Assembly: GCA_017398355.1 (NCBI GenBank)
Contig: JAFQGD010000056.1
Coordinates: forward strand, 1-56,305
Reading direction: 5' to 3'
DNA from: Akkermansia sp.
GTDB taxonomy: Bacteria; Verrucomicrobiota; Verrucomicrobiia; Verrucomicrobiales; Akkermansiaceae
DNA length: 56,305 nucleotides
Shown: one piece after another, positions 35,990 through 43,133 of the stretch
Layout: each line of letters begins with the position of its first letter
Numbering within the stretch: the first letter of the stretch is position 1
Program-made: the position numbers and the translations under genes
Notes under the pieces: model-generated
Seen by the model: the letters and a program-made list of their open reading frames with translations, nothing else
Told to the model about the DNA's origin: nothing
Database searches by the model: none

Positions 35990-37297
35990 TCAGACAATCA
36001 ACGAGCGCATCTGCGCTTCAAACCCAGGGTAGGAGGTATTGATGCTGTCACAGTGCAACAAAGTAGTTTCACCGGCCGAGTTCAAGCCGGCCACGAGGAA
36101 CCCCATTGCAATACGGTGATCTCCAAAGCTGTCCATTGTTGCTCCGTGTAGGGGGATGCCACCGGTGATGACCATACCATCTTCATACTCTTCTACGCAG
36201 GCCCCCATCGCTCGCAGATTGGTCACGGTGGTGCTGATGCGGTCGCTCTCTTTTACGCGCAATTCGGCAGCGTTGCGTATGTGCGTCTCACCTTGCGCAA
36301 AAGCTGCAGCCACTGCTAAGATGGGTATTTCATCTATTAAGTTGGGGATTTCTTGGGGCTCCACAACTGTTCCATGCAGGTGTGCATTGTAGCGCACAAT
36401 GATATCCCCATAGGGTTCTCCTTCTTCCACTTGGTTGATGATTTCTATATCTGCACCCATTCGACGGAGCACATGGATAATGGCATCTCTCGTGGGGTTG
36501 AGCCCGACGTTTTGCAAATAAATCTCACTACCGGGCACAATGCTGCCGGCCACAAGCCAGAAAGACGCAGAGGAAATATCGCTGGGGATGGTGATATCTT
36601 TGGCCACAGGGGAAGCCGGACCGTTCACAACAATATCCAAGCCATCTTGGGATGTAGTGCAGGGGATGCTAAAATGCGCAAACAGGCGTTCTGTGTGGTC
36701 TCTCGTAATAGCCGGCTGGTGTACGGATGTAGCGCCGGGTAGCATCATGCCGGCTAATAAAACGGCACTTTTTACCTGTGCACTGGCCATGGGTAAATCG
36801 TAGTGTATGGGCGTAAGCTTTTTGCCGTGTATTTGAAGCGGTGCACAGCCGGGTTTGCTCCCGCAGGCGTGAATCTCTGCACCCATGCGGGAGAGTGGCT
36901 CAATAATGCGCTTCATAGGGCGGCTGCAAAGGGAGGCATCGCCAAACATTTTGCTATCAAACGGCAGGGCTGCCAACATGCCGGCCATGAGTCGCATGCC
37001 GGTGCCGGAGTTCCCGCAGTCAATATCATGTTGAGGTGCTTTGGGGTGCATGCCGGTGCCAATGAGGGTGAAATTTTGCGGAGAATCACCCGGTATGACC
37101 GTTGCCCCCAGTTGTTGCATGGCTCGCAAGGTGTTGAGACAATCCTCACTGCACAAATAATTGCGCACTTGCATTCTTCCATGCGCCATGGTTCCCAATA
37201 GGGCCACGCGGTGGGAAATACTCTTATCACCCGGCACGCATATTCTCCCGCGGAGTCCGTTGCGCGCCGCTGTTACGCTAATCGTATCACTTGGCAT
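35990..37297 (-). CDS. aroA: 3-phosphoshikimate 1-carboxyvinyltransferase (EPSP synthase)
   Basis: A 435-residue enzyme joining phosphoenolpyruvate to shikimate 3-phosphate. 'GDKSISHRVALLG' (about residues 22-34) and 'DCGNSGTGMRLMAG' (about 91-104) are the substrate loops; 'ELRVKESDRI' and 'SFGDHRIAMGF' are the C-terminal signatures. The 'CGNSGTGMRL' loop has Gly then Met after Thr where class I enzymes have 'GNAGTAMRP'; the Arg is kept, and the difference suggests a class II-like sequence. The ATG at 37297 overlaps the ppiC stop by 11 bases; a longer frame to 37390 would run inside ppiC. It is followed closely by dnaG. Confidence 0.93.
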   Translation of the reverse strand: MPSDTISVTAARNGLRGRICVPGDKSISHRVALLGTMAHGRMQVRNYLCSEDCLNTLRAMQQLGATVIPGDSPQNFTLIGTGMHPKAPQHDIDCGNSGTGMRLMAGMLAALPFDSKMFGDASLCSRPMKRIIEPLSRMGAEIHACGSKPGCAPLQIHGKKLTPIHYDLPMASAQVKSAVLLAGMMLPGATSVHQPAITRDHTERLFAHFSIPCTTSQDGLDIVVNGPASPVAKDITIPSDISSASFWLVAGSIVPGSEIYLQNVGLNPTRDAIIHVLRRMGADIEIINQVEEGEPYGDIIVRYNAHLHGTVVEPQEIPNLIDEIPILAVAAAFAQGETHIRNAAELRVKESDRISTTVTNLRAMGACVEEYEDGMVITGGIPLHGATMDSFGDHRIAMGFLVAGLNSAGETTLLHCDSINTSYPGFEAQMRSLIV

Positions 37298-38318
37298 GTA
37301 TTTTGATGGATTTTTGGCGTATGGCATCCCGCACGCCGGTGTTGAAGTAGGTATCAATAGCAATTTCTCTTTGCGCACTAATGAGGGCACTGTGTATACT
37401 TTCGCGGCATTCGGCTAATGTCTGTTGCCGGGCCGGGTGTATTTCTCCCGCTTGTATGATGTGCCATCCCCATTTGCTTTTCACCAGCTGCGGGGAATGG
37501 GGAGGGATGGCTGATTCTCCAAAGAGGGGTATCTCTTGTAGCGGGCGCCGGGCATCATTCCAGATGATGCCGAGCTCGCCACCTTTGGGGGCGCTGTGCA
37601 TATCCTCGCTGCATGCCTGAGCCAAGGTACGGAAGTCTTCTCCCGCATGCAAACGCGCCAAGATGCTTTCGGCCCTTTGTTTTACCTCTGCTTCATCCTT
37701 TCCGTGCGTTTCCAAAAAGATGTGTTTGGCGACGCGATTCTCCGGAAGAATAAGTTGTTCTTTTAATAGCTCGTAGTGTTTGGCAACATCTTCGTCCGTT
37801 ACTTGGCAAAGTGGAGCAATCGCTCGCTCTAACTGCGCGAGTGATTTGAGCCTTACCTCTACTTTGTCAATAAGCTCGCTACTGTCGCGATAGCCTTGGG
37901 ACTGGACCCATCCTTCAAAAAAATCGAGAGTTTTCGCTCTGCTTGCCAAGCGCGCCACTTCTTCTTCCGCTGCTTTTTTGCAATCCGGCAAATTTTTGTC
38001 GTTATAGCGGGTACGTATGCGCAGATGAGCGGCGCGCACTAAATCCATCAGCATAGAGGTGCGCCTGAGCTCATCTGCGGATTCTCTGCCTGCAAGAAAG
38101 TTCTGCTCGCGTTCGTAGCGCGCCAATTGCTCCGCCGTGATATATTCGCCCAATACTTCTGCCACCACATTCTGCTGCACAGTAGGATGTTGGTCCTGGG
38201 GGTGAATTGCTTGCCACAGGGGGCCATGCCACCACCACAAGTCCACGGCAAGGTAAGCCAGCACTGTGGAAAACAGCGTCAGCTTGAGTGTATATATCTT
38301 GAGAGGCGATAATCTCAC
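37287..38318 (-). CDS. Parvulin-type peptidyl-prolyl isomerase, membrane-anchored
   Basis: A 343-residue extracytoplasmic chaperone related to PpiC/SurA/PrsA. A single N-terminal transmembrane anchor (about residues 10-27) is followed by a SurA-like helical region (about 45-180) and a parvulin domain (about 190-290): 'AKHIFLETHG', 'AQACSEDMHSAPKGGELG' and 'SKWGWHIIQAGEI' carry the usual active-site strands and His. The start is GTG at 38318, 12 bases after a -10. It heads the ppiC-aroA-dnaG-CPBP-thiL run, overlapping aroA by 11 bases. Confidence 0.86.
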   Translation of the reverse strand: MRLSPLKIYTLKLTLFSTVLAYLAVDLWWWHGPLWQAIHPQDQHPTVQQNVVAEVLGEYITAEQLARYEREQNFLAGRESADELRRTSMLMDLVRAAHLRIRTRYNDKNLPDCKKAAEEEVARLASRAKTLDFFEGWVQSQGYRDSSELIDKVEVRLKSLAQLERAIAPLCQVTDEDVAKHYELLKEQLILPENRVAKHIFLETHGKDEAEVKQRAESILARLHAGEDFRTLAQACSEDMHSAPKGGELGIIWNDARRPLQEIPLFGESAIPPHSPQLVKSKWGWHIIQAGEIHPARQQTLAECRESIHSALISAQREIAIDTYFNTGVRDAIRQKSIKIHAK

Positions 38319-38330
38319 GATTCCAATGTC

Positions 38331-38359
38331 ATTTTACGCTTTATGCCTGCTTTTGGCAA
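38331..38359 (-). promoter_or_regulatory. Promoter of the ppiC-aroA-dnaG-CPBP-thiL run
   Basis: TTGCCA (38359-38354), a 17-base spacer and TAAAAT (38336-38331). The GTG at 38318 is 12 bases further, giving a predicted leader of about 5 bases. Confidence 0.6.
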
Positions 38360-38366
38360 TCCATTT

Positions 38367-38663
38367 TTATCGGGTTGCATCTGCAATGAGCTGTTGCAAG
38401 GGCTCCAACTCATAGCTTTCTGCCCATTTTTTTAATTCTTTACCACTGTATGAGGCAAGCCCATCAGCCGTGAGTTGGCGTGCCAATTTAGGAGCCGGAA
38501 TCAACACACACAGCGTTTCTTCGTCCTCTGCATATCCTACCCCTACATGTCCATCTCGTTTCATCACGATGGCATCGCAGGGCGACATGGAGTTCAATTC
38601 GATGATGGCGGCGGTTAATTCGTCGCGTTCTATCTGAAACGTGTTTGCTGTTTCCTCACTCAT
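38367..38663 (-). CDS. Small acidic hypothetical protein
   Basis: A 98-residue soluble protein without a signal peptide or membrane segment and with no recognised family. It is mainly helical at both ends with a central beta hairpin ('CDAIVMKRDGHVGVGYAED'). The C-terminal 'YSGKELKKWAESYELEPLQQ' region looks like a helical peptide-binding tail. The ATG at 38663 lies 7 bases after a TATAAT, which argues against the longer frame from 38702. It lies upstream of ppiC in the same direction; the two have separate -10 boxes. Confidence 0.6.
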   Translation of the reverse strand: MSEETANTFQIERDELTAAIIELNSMSPCDAIVMKRDGHVGVGYAEDEETLCVLIPAPKLARQLTADGLASYSGKELKKWAESYELEPLQQLIADATR

Positions 38664-38670
38664 GCCTCCC

Positions 38671-38688
38671 ATTATATATATATATATA
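38671..38688 (-). promoter_or_regulatory. -10 box next to a (TA)8 tract
   Basis: On the minus strand TATAAT (38676-38671) ends 7 bases before the ATG at 38663. It is merged into an 8-unit TA repeat (38673-38688) that fills the space where the spacer to a -35 should be. Change in repeat number would move the -35/-10 distance by 2 bases each time. The -35 itself is poor. Confidence 0.5.
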
Positions 38689-38753
38689 GGCAAGGGGAAC
38701 ACCGAGCTGCGTCATAGCCGTATTGATTCCTGAGCGCAGTCCTATCTTTCCGC

Positions 38754-38782
38754 TTGCAAAGGAAGCGCAGAAAAGGTAACAT
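38754..38782 (+). promoter_or_regulatory. Promoter of cdaA
   Basis: TTGCAA (38754-38759), a 17-base spacer and TAACAT (38777-38782), then 6 bases to the ATG at 38789. A leaderless start is predicted. Confidence 0.65.
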
Positions 38783-38788
38783 GAGCCC

Positions 38789-39586
38789 ATGCAGGTAGTT
38801 TATTATATAAGAGCAACATTTGAGATATTGGTGCTCTGGGTGCTCTTCTACCAATTGTACCGTGCGTTCAAAGATTCTCGCGGCGCGGCTATTCTCGGCG
38901 GTCTGCTGGCTATCGTTGTGTTAGGCGGCTTCTTGTTGGAGCTCGCTCATGCCGTCGTTATCAAGCAAATTGCAGGTGCTATTGTTGGTCCCGGTACAAT
39001 TCTTATCGTTCTTTTCCAGCCGGAGTTGCGTACGGCACTGGCCAAGCTTGGTTCGCATCCTTTCATTGGGCGCATCATGGGGCGCTTCCTTAATAATGCT
39101 GAAAACAGAGACTTTATCAGCGAGGTAAGGGACTCTGTTGCATATCTTGTCAGCAAGCGTTATGGTGCGCTTATTGCTATTTGTCGCAAGGACAAGCTCT
39201 CGGAATACACGAAAACCGGCACTCAATTGGATGCAGCCTACTCTCGCGAGTTGATTGGCACTATATTCATGCCAAAAACTCTGTTGCATGATGGTGCCGT
39301 CATTGTGGATAATGAGCGCATCATTACTGCTGCTTCTATTTTGCCGGTATCCAATCGGGAGCTGAAAGATTTGTCCATGGGTCTGCGCCACCGTGCAGGT
39401 ATAGGCCTTGCGGAAAATTCAGATGCCATTGTCATCATTGTCTCGGAGGAAACCGGCACGGTATCTCTTGTTGTAGGCAATATGATTCAGCGTGATATCA
39501 ACTTAGACCTCTTGAAAGAACGGCTCACGCAACTTTTGTACACTCATGAAAACACGGGAACGGATAAAAAAACTGATAACGCTTAA
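38789..39586 (+). CDS. cdaA: Diadenylate cyclase CdaA
   Basis: A 265-residue membrane enzyme that makes cyclic di-AMP from two ATP. Three N-terminal transmembrane helices (about residues 5-25, 32-50 and 54-73) precede the DAC domain. The catalytic motifs are 'LLHDGAVIV' (DGA, about 168-176) and 'GLRHRAGIGLAE' (RHR, about 200-211); 'GTQLDAAYS' is the usual loop. Cyclic di-AMP controls osmotic and cell wall homeostasis in many bacteria. The start is fixed by the promoter. The 3' end overlaps the small CdaR-like gene by 41 bases. Confidence 0.94.
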   Translation: MQVVYYIRATFEILVLWVLFYQLYRAFKDSRGAAILGGLLAIVVLGGFLLELAHAVVIKQIAGAIVGPGTILIVLFQPELRTALAKLGSHPFIGRIMGRFLNNAENRDFISEVRDSVAYLVSKRYGALIAICRKDKLSEYTKTGTQLDAAYSRELIGTIFMPKTLLHDGAVIVDNERIITAASILPVSNRELKDLSMGLRHRAGIGLAENSDAIVIIVSEETGTVSLVVGNMIQRDINLDLLKERLTQLLYTHENTGTDKKTDNA

Positions 39587-39713
39587 CTGGCGGCCAAAAC
39601 TCGTTTGCCTACTTGCGGCCATCATCGTATGGTTGTGGGTGGAGTGGTTCTACGTGCGCGATGAAAACACGGAGTGGGATATGGATAATATCCAACTGTC
39701 TATCCCGGAATAA
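39546..39713 (+). CDS. Minimal CdaR/YbbR-like membrane protein
   Basis: A 55-residue gene that overlaps the last 41 bases of cdaA in another frame (ATG at 39546, TAA at 39711-39713). The protein has a basic start ('MKTRERIKKLITLNWRPKL'), one transmembrane helix ('LVCLLAAIIVWLWVEWFYV') and a short outer tail ending 'IQLSIPE'. This is the N-terminal pattern of CdaR/YbbR proteins, which are encoded right after cdaA and regulate it, but the usual YbbR domains are missing. The position and the matching N-terminus support a real gene. Whether it is a working short regulator or a truncated CdaR is open. Confidence 0.72.
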   Translation: MKTRERIKKLITLNWRPKLVCLLAAIIVWLWVEWFYVRDENTEWDMDNIQLSIPE

Positions 39714-39736
39714 CAATACCTTATTTTCAGCCTTAT

Positions 39737-40372
39737 ATGCCCCATTTTTTTATCGCCGGAACAGATGCCGGAGTCGGAAAAACTTATGTAGCGTGCAACT
39801 TGCTGCGCGATTTAAATAACCGAGGGCTTACGGCAGGCGCCTTCAAACCTGTGTGCTGTGGAGAAAGAGCGGATGCCAGACGCCTGCGTGAAGCTGCCGG
39901 CATGAGTGAATCGCTAGAACAAATCAACCCAATCTACCTGCGTGCCTTTGCGGAACCAGCCATGGCTGCAGAGCTGGAGCACAAGGCCATTTCGATGCTG
40001 CAGCTTGTAGAGGCCTATGAATCGCTTCGCTCTACATACCCCATCTTATTAGTTGATGCGATTAGTGGTTGGGAAACGCCCTTGGCTGATGGCATCACCA
40101 TGGCGGATTTAGCGGAGCAGTTGCAGCTACCCGTCATTCTGGTTGTGAAAAATCAGCGTGGCGCGGTGAGCCAAGCCATTATGAGTGTGCGAGCTATTAG
40201 TAACCGGGGGCTCGTATGCCAAGCCATTGTGCTCAATCACATCGGGGAAGAGTGGGATACGGCATCCGTCACCAATAAGCAATTGATTGAGCACTACACC
40301 GGCGTTCCCGTCCTAGCCGAGCTTATTCACGACCAAGAATATATTGATTCCCAAGAGTTGCTGGGTATTTGA
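39737..40372 (+). CDS. bioD: Dethiobiotin synthetase
   Basis: A 211-residue enzyme that closes the ureido ring of dethiobiotin in biotin synthesis. P-loop 'GTDAGVGKTYV' (about residues 8-18), 'AGAFKPVCCG' (about 33-42, substrate lysine), and the nucleotide-base loop in 'AIVLNHIGEEW'. 'LVDAISGWETPL' replaces the common 'VEGAGGxxxPL': the first acidic residue of the strand is Asp and the Gly-Ala-Gly-Gly run is Ala-Ile-Ser-Gly-Trp, a notable departure. It lies 23 bases after the CdaR-like gene in the same direction and may share its transcript. No other bio gene is in the window. Confidence 0.86.
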   Translation: MPHFFIAGTDAGVGKTYVACNLLRDLNNRGLTAGAFKPVCCGERADARRLREAAGMSESLEQINPIYLRAFAEPAMAAELEHKAISMLQLVEAYESLRSTYPILLVDAISGWETPLADGITMADLAEQLQLPVILVVKNQRGAVSQAIMSVRAISNRGLVCQAIVLNHIGEEWDTASVTNKQLIEHYTGVPVLAELIHDQEYIDSQELLGI

Positions 40373-40387
40373 GGCCGCCTATACAGC

Positions 40388-41116
40388 TTACCTCAACCAT
40401 GCGAGGAATTCCTTATTTCCCTCCATCCCGGTGATGGGAGAATCTGCTACACCCATCCATTCTCGGTGTAACTCATTGCAAACAAAATCGTGAATCTTGT
40501 CAACGGCTCGCTGGTGGAGAAGGGGATCACGGACGATTCCTCCGGGACCTATATCCTCCGGCTGTAATTCAAATTGAGGCTTAATAAGTACCAGCAAATC
40601 GCCATTCTCATCCAAGCAATCGTACGCTGCGGGTAAAATCTTTGTTAACGAGATAAATGACACATCGCTCACAATGAGCTGCACTTTCTCGCCTAAATCC
40701 GCAGGTGTCATGTAGCGTGCGTTAAATTGTTCTTTTACAATGACACGCGGGTCATTCCTCAATTTCCATACCAATTGATTGGTCCCCACATCAACAGCAT
40801 GTACTCGCAAAGCGCCATTCTGTAATAAACAATCAGTGAAGCCCCCGGTAGAAGAGCCGATATCTAAACACACTTTCCCTTCTGCTCTGACAGGGAATGC
40901 CTTAAGAGCCCCTTCCAGTTTGAGTCCTCCGCGGCTTACGTAGCGTGGCTTATTCTTGATGGTGATGGGGAAACTGTCATCGACCTTCGTTCCCGGCTTG
41001 GTGATGACTTGACCTTTGACAGAAACCTCGCCGGCAAGAATAAGGCGCTGGGCCTGTTCGCGAGAATCGCACAGACCCAGCGTTGTTACCAGTACATCTA
41101 AACGCTGCTTAGGCAT
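40388..41116 (-). CDS. tlyA: TlyA-family rRNA methyltransferase (S4 + FtsJ)
   Basis: A 242-residue protein with an N-terminal S4 RNA-binding domain (about residues 2-62, 'RLDVLVTTLGLCDSREQAQ') and a C-terminal FtsJ-like SAM methyltransferase. The SAM loop is 'CLDIGSSTGGFTDCLL' (about 77-92) and the 'IVSDVSFISL' strand is typical. TlyA adds 2'-O-methyl groups to cytidines of 16S and 23S rRNA; older names call it hemolysin A. It converges with bioD, 15 bases apart, and has its own upstream region of 45 bases. Confidence 0.9.
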   Translation of the reverse strand: MPKQRLDVLVTTLGLCDSREQAQRLILAGEVSVKGQVITKPGTKVDDSFPITIKNKPRYVSRGGLKLEGALKAFPVRAEGKVCLDIGSSTGGFTDCLLQNGALRVHAVDVGTNQLVWKLRNDPRVIVKEQFNARYMTPADLGEKVQLIVSDVSFISLTKILPAAYDCLDENGDLLVLIKPQFELQPEDIGPGGIVRDPLLHQRAVDKIHDFVCNELHREWMGVADSPITGMEGNKEFLAWLR

Positions 41117-41161
41117 GGATGCAAAAAGCAGTATCTGATTGAAAATGTGTTAGTTGTGTTT

Positions 41162-41626
41162 TTAGCGTATGCGCAGGCCTCGGTTCTGACCGGGCATGAC
41201 GGGATAAACGCGGCGGCCTGTCGTGGGGCATACCGGCTGCTGAACCTTAGGCGCGGGAGCAACCTGAGGACGTGCTGCAGGGGGAGGAGCCACAAAGGTA
41301 GGCTGTTGCTGAGCAACCGGTGTAGCCTTGGGCTTGGGAGCCGGTGCAGGGGGTGCCACGACAACAGGTGCAGGGGCCGGAGCCGCTACCACTGCGGGTT
41401 TGGGTGCGGGGGGAGGTGTGGCTACTACCACCGGGGCGGGGGCTGGTGCGGGCTTCACTTCCGGTGCTACTACAGGCGCAGGAGCCGGTGTGGGAGCCAC
41501 CGTTACGACCGGTGTTGCACTGTGGCGCATAATCATGGCGTGGCCCGTCACCACATCTGTGGGCTCAGAGCATGAGCTGAATGCTACGGCAGCCAGCAGA
41601 GGAAGCATGAAACGATTGATTTTCAT
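41162..41626 (-). CDS. Proline/alanine-rich lipoprotein
   Basis: A 154-residue predicted lipoprotein. Signal peptide with lipobox 'AFSSC', Cys19 as the lipidation site. The middle (about residues 38-125) is a Pro-Ala-Val repeat with 'APAPVV' and 'PAPKP' units, the composition of periplasm-spanning or wall-penetrating spacers. The C-terminal 'VCPTTGRRVYPVMPGQ' is a short conserved-looking tail. No enzyme motif is seen. It is alone on the minus strand between tlyA and the membrane protein gene. Confidence 0.7.
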   Translation of the reverse strand: MKINRFMLPLLAAVAFSSCSEPTDVVTGHAMIMRHSATPVVTVAPTPAPAPVVAPEVKPAPAPAPVVVATPPPAPKPAVVAAPAPAPVVVAPPAPAPKPKATPVAQQQPTFVAPPPAARPQVAPAPKVQQPVCPTTGRRVYPVMPGQNRGLRIR

Positions 41627-41670
41627 AGTTTAGAGTTGTTTGTTGGTGTGTTGTTGAAGGGGGGTATGTT

Positions 41671-42129
41671 TTACAGAGAGAAAAGGTCTGCGGCATAATT
41701 GGCCCATGTTGTTACTCCATAGGCAATGGTTATAATTGTCATCATGATGAACAACGGATCCCGACTCACAGAGCGCCTGTTATCATGATATCCTGGGCGT
41801 AGAGAGAATATGATTGTACCCATTGCCGCCAGCCATGCTACAAAATACAGATTTTGCCATGCCGGTGTCATATAGGGTGCGATAACGGCGCCATCGCATG
41901 CTTTTAAAATGAAATAGATGGCTTGTGGCAGTATGGTTAGTACAGCAAATTCCGGGCGCAAACGGCGCATGCCATACAGCCGCAGCCACACAATTGCCCA
42001 CGTTGCAATCACAACGACCATACCGGCTACTAAAGCTCCTACATTGCCCAGCAAGCCTTCCATCAGCCTGCCGCAACTTAGTAGCACCATCAATGGTACC
42101 ATCCGGTATATGTACGCTGTGCGTTGCAT
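41671..42129 (-). CDS. Four-helix hypothetical membrane protein
   Basis: A 152-residue integral membrane protein with about four transmembrane segments ('VPLMVLLSCG', 'VGALVAGMVVVIATWAIVW', 'LYFVAWLAAMGTIIF' and 'PLFIMMTIITIAYGV'). No family is recognised. The ATG at 42129 is chosen because a longer frame (GTG at 42165) runs into osmC. It begins 18 bases after the osmC stop, so it is probably expressed with osmC. No Shine-Dalgarno sequence is seen. Confidence 0.55.
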   Translation of the reverse strand: MQRTAYIYRMVPLMVLLSCGRLMEGLLGNVGALVAGMVVVIATWAIVWLRLYGMRRLRPEFAVLTILPQAIYFILKACDGAVIAPYMTPAWQNLYFVAWLAAMGTIIFSLRPGYHDNRRSVSRDPLFIMMTIITIAYGVTTWANYAADLFSL

Positions 42130-42146
42130 GTAATGTTTGAATGTAA

Positions 42147-42554
42147 TTAGCCCACCCAGTTCCACGTAATAGGAACTTCAATATCGGGGTGCAGACTCCT
42201 CATGGCCGGGCTGCCAAGTACGCATTCTTCCAATGCTGCTTTGTGGGCGGTGTCGGCCGGTAGGGGAACCGTAATTTCTGTGACAATCCTGGCTATGCGG
42301 CGCGGATTCGCGCTCATCTCTTTGCTCACGCTTATTTCTGTGCCTCTCAAGTCTATTCCGTTATCTGCTGCGTAGATTCCCATAATCGTTTCCATGCAGG
42401 CGGCCATGGCGGAACACATCAAATCCGTCGGCGAAAATGATTCTCCTTTTCCGCGGTTGTCCACAGGTGCATCACTACATACTGTTGCGCCGGACGGACC
42501 ATGAGTTAATTCACAATGCAATTCCCCCTGATATTTAACCGTACACTTTACCAT
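42147..42554 (-). CDS. OsmC/Ohr-family peroxidase-like protein
   Basis: A 135-residue OsmC-type protein, which reduces organic peroxides through paired cysteines. The first Cys is not in the usual place: 'FSPTDLMCSAMAACMETIM' has the helix Cys residues (about residues 47 and 53), while a second conserved Cys is in 'EECVLGSPAMRS' (about 111). 'VDNRGKGESFSPTDLM' matches the OsmC signature. Cytoplasmic. It heads a two-gene unit with the membrane protein and has a strong promoter. Confidence 0.85.
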   Translation of the reverse strand: MVKCTVKYQGELHCELTHGPSGATVCSDAPVDNRGKGESFSPTDLMCSAMAACMETIMGIYAADNGIDLRGTEISVSKEMSANPRRIARIVTEITVPLPADTAHKAALEECVLGSPAMRSLHPDIEVPITWNWVG

Positions 42555-42560
42555 GCCAGC

Positions 42561-42589
42561 ATCTTACGCTATATCTCTTCTGCCGTCAA
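42561..42589 (-). promoter_or_regulatory. Promoter of osmC
   Basis: TTGACG (42589-42584), a 17-base spacer and TAAGAT (42566-42561), then 6 bases to the ATG at 42554. A leaderless start is predicted. Confidence 0.65.
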
Positions 42590-42882
42590 GTTAGAAAGTG
42601 AAGTAGCCTAGACAAAAGTAAATTTACGACTTCGCATAATACATGTAATGCAAAATCAAAACTGTAAAATTAAGTCCGAGAGTAGCAAACAAGCATACAA
42701 ACGGACGGATGATTCACAAATTCCAGATTCTTTCGTTGTTTTAGGCAGCATTCTGTATATGCAAAATGAAGAATGAGTACGATGTGTAAGCACGACTTCT
42801 CGGTGAGAAGTCTACAGTTAGTGTCCAGGATGCACCCGCCGGTTAATAGTATCAATCTCTATCTTAATGCAGTTTTCACTGC
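42590..42882. other. Gene-poor AT-rich stretch before tRNA-Leu
   Basis: No supported gene. Short frames here have no motif. A perfect 8-bp dyad with a 3-base loop, GACTTCTC-GGT-GAGAAGTC, is at 42794-42812. It has no T-tract and may be a protein site or part of a small RNA. Confidence 0.35.
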
Positions 42883-42919
42883 AAACAAAATCGGCAAAGC
42901 GAAAAAATCACTTTGCCGA
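42883..42919 (-). terminator. Terminator of tRNA-Leu
   Basis: A 9-bp stem (TCGGCAAAG with CTTTGCCGA) with an 11-base loop and a T-rich run (TTTTGTTT) on the minus strand, about 30 bases after the tRNA. Confidence 0.8.
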
Positions 42920-42947
42920 CGATGAACTGTTGTATGATAACGAAAAG

Positions 42948-43027
42948 TACCAGCTGTGGGACTCGAACCCACACTCTTTCGAACTCGATTTTGAGTCGAG
43001 CGCGTCTACCAATTCCGCCAAGCTGGC
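42948..43027 (-). tRNA. tRNA-Leu(CAA)
   Basis: The acceptor 5' arm GCCAGCT pairs with AGCTGGT (one G-U pair), discriminator A. The anticodon stem CTCGA/TCGAG encloses the loop CTCAAAA, so the anticodon is CAA. The D-arm has the class II type 'GGCGGAATTGGTAGACGC' and the T-arm GTGGG-TTCGAGT-CCCAC. The variable arm is long, as expected for Leu, though compact. CCA is not encoded. Its own promoter and terminator flank it. Confidence 0.92.
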
Positions 43028-43050
43028 ATGAACACGAGTGCTCGGGAGTG

Positions 43051-43079
43051 ATTAAACAATAAAACGACAAAAAAGTCAA
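43051..43079 (-). promoter_or_regulatory. Promoter of tRNA-Leu
   Basis: TTGACT (43079-43074), a 17-base spacer and TTTAAT (43056-43051), 24 bases before the mature tRNA 5' end. Confidence 0.6.
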
Positions 43080-43082
43080 GGT

Positions 43083-43128
43083 AAAAATCGGCATTTTGCT
43101 GTCATTATGCCACAAAATGCCGATTTTT
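43083..43128 (-). terminator. Terminator of the symporter gene (bidirectional shape)
   Basis: A 16-bp stem (AAAAATCGGCATTTTG with its complement) and a 14-base loop. It starts 6 bases after the stop of the symporter gene; A and T ends would let it act in both directions. Confidence 0.88.
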
Positions 43129-43133
43129 TGAAA

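Noticed and set aside
42670..42855. A 61-codon minus-strand frame upstream of tRNA-Leu
   Set aside because: Cys-rich mixed composition with no motif, promoter or conserved look; better explained as chance in AT-rich intergenic DNA.
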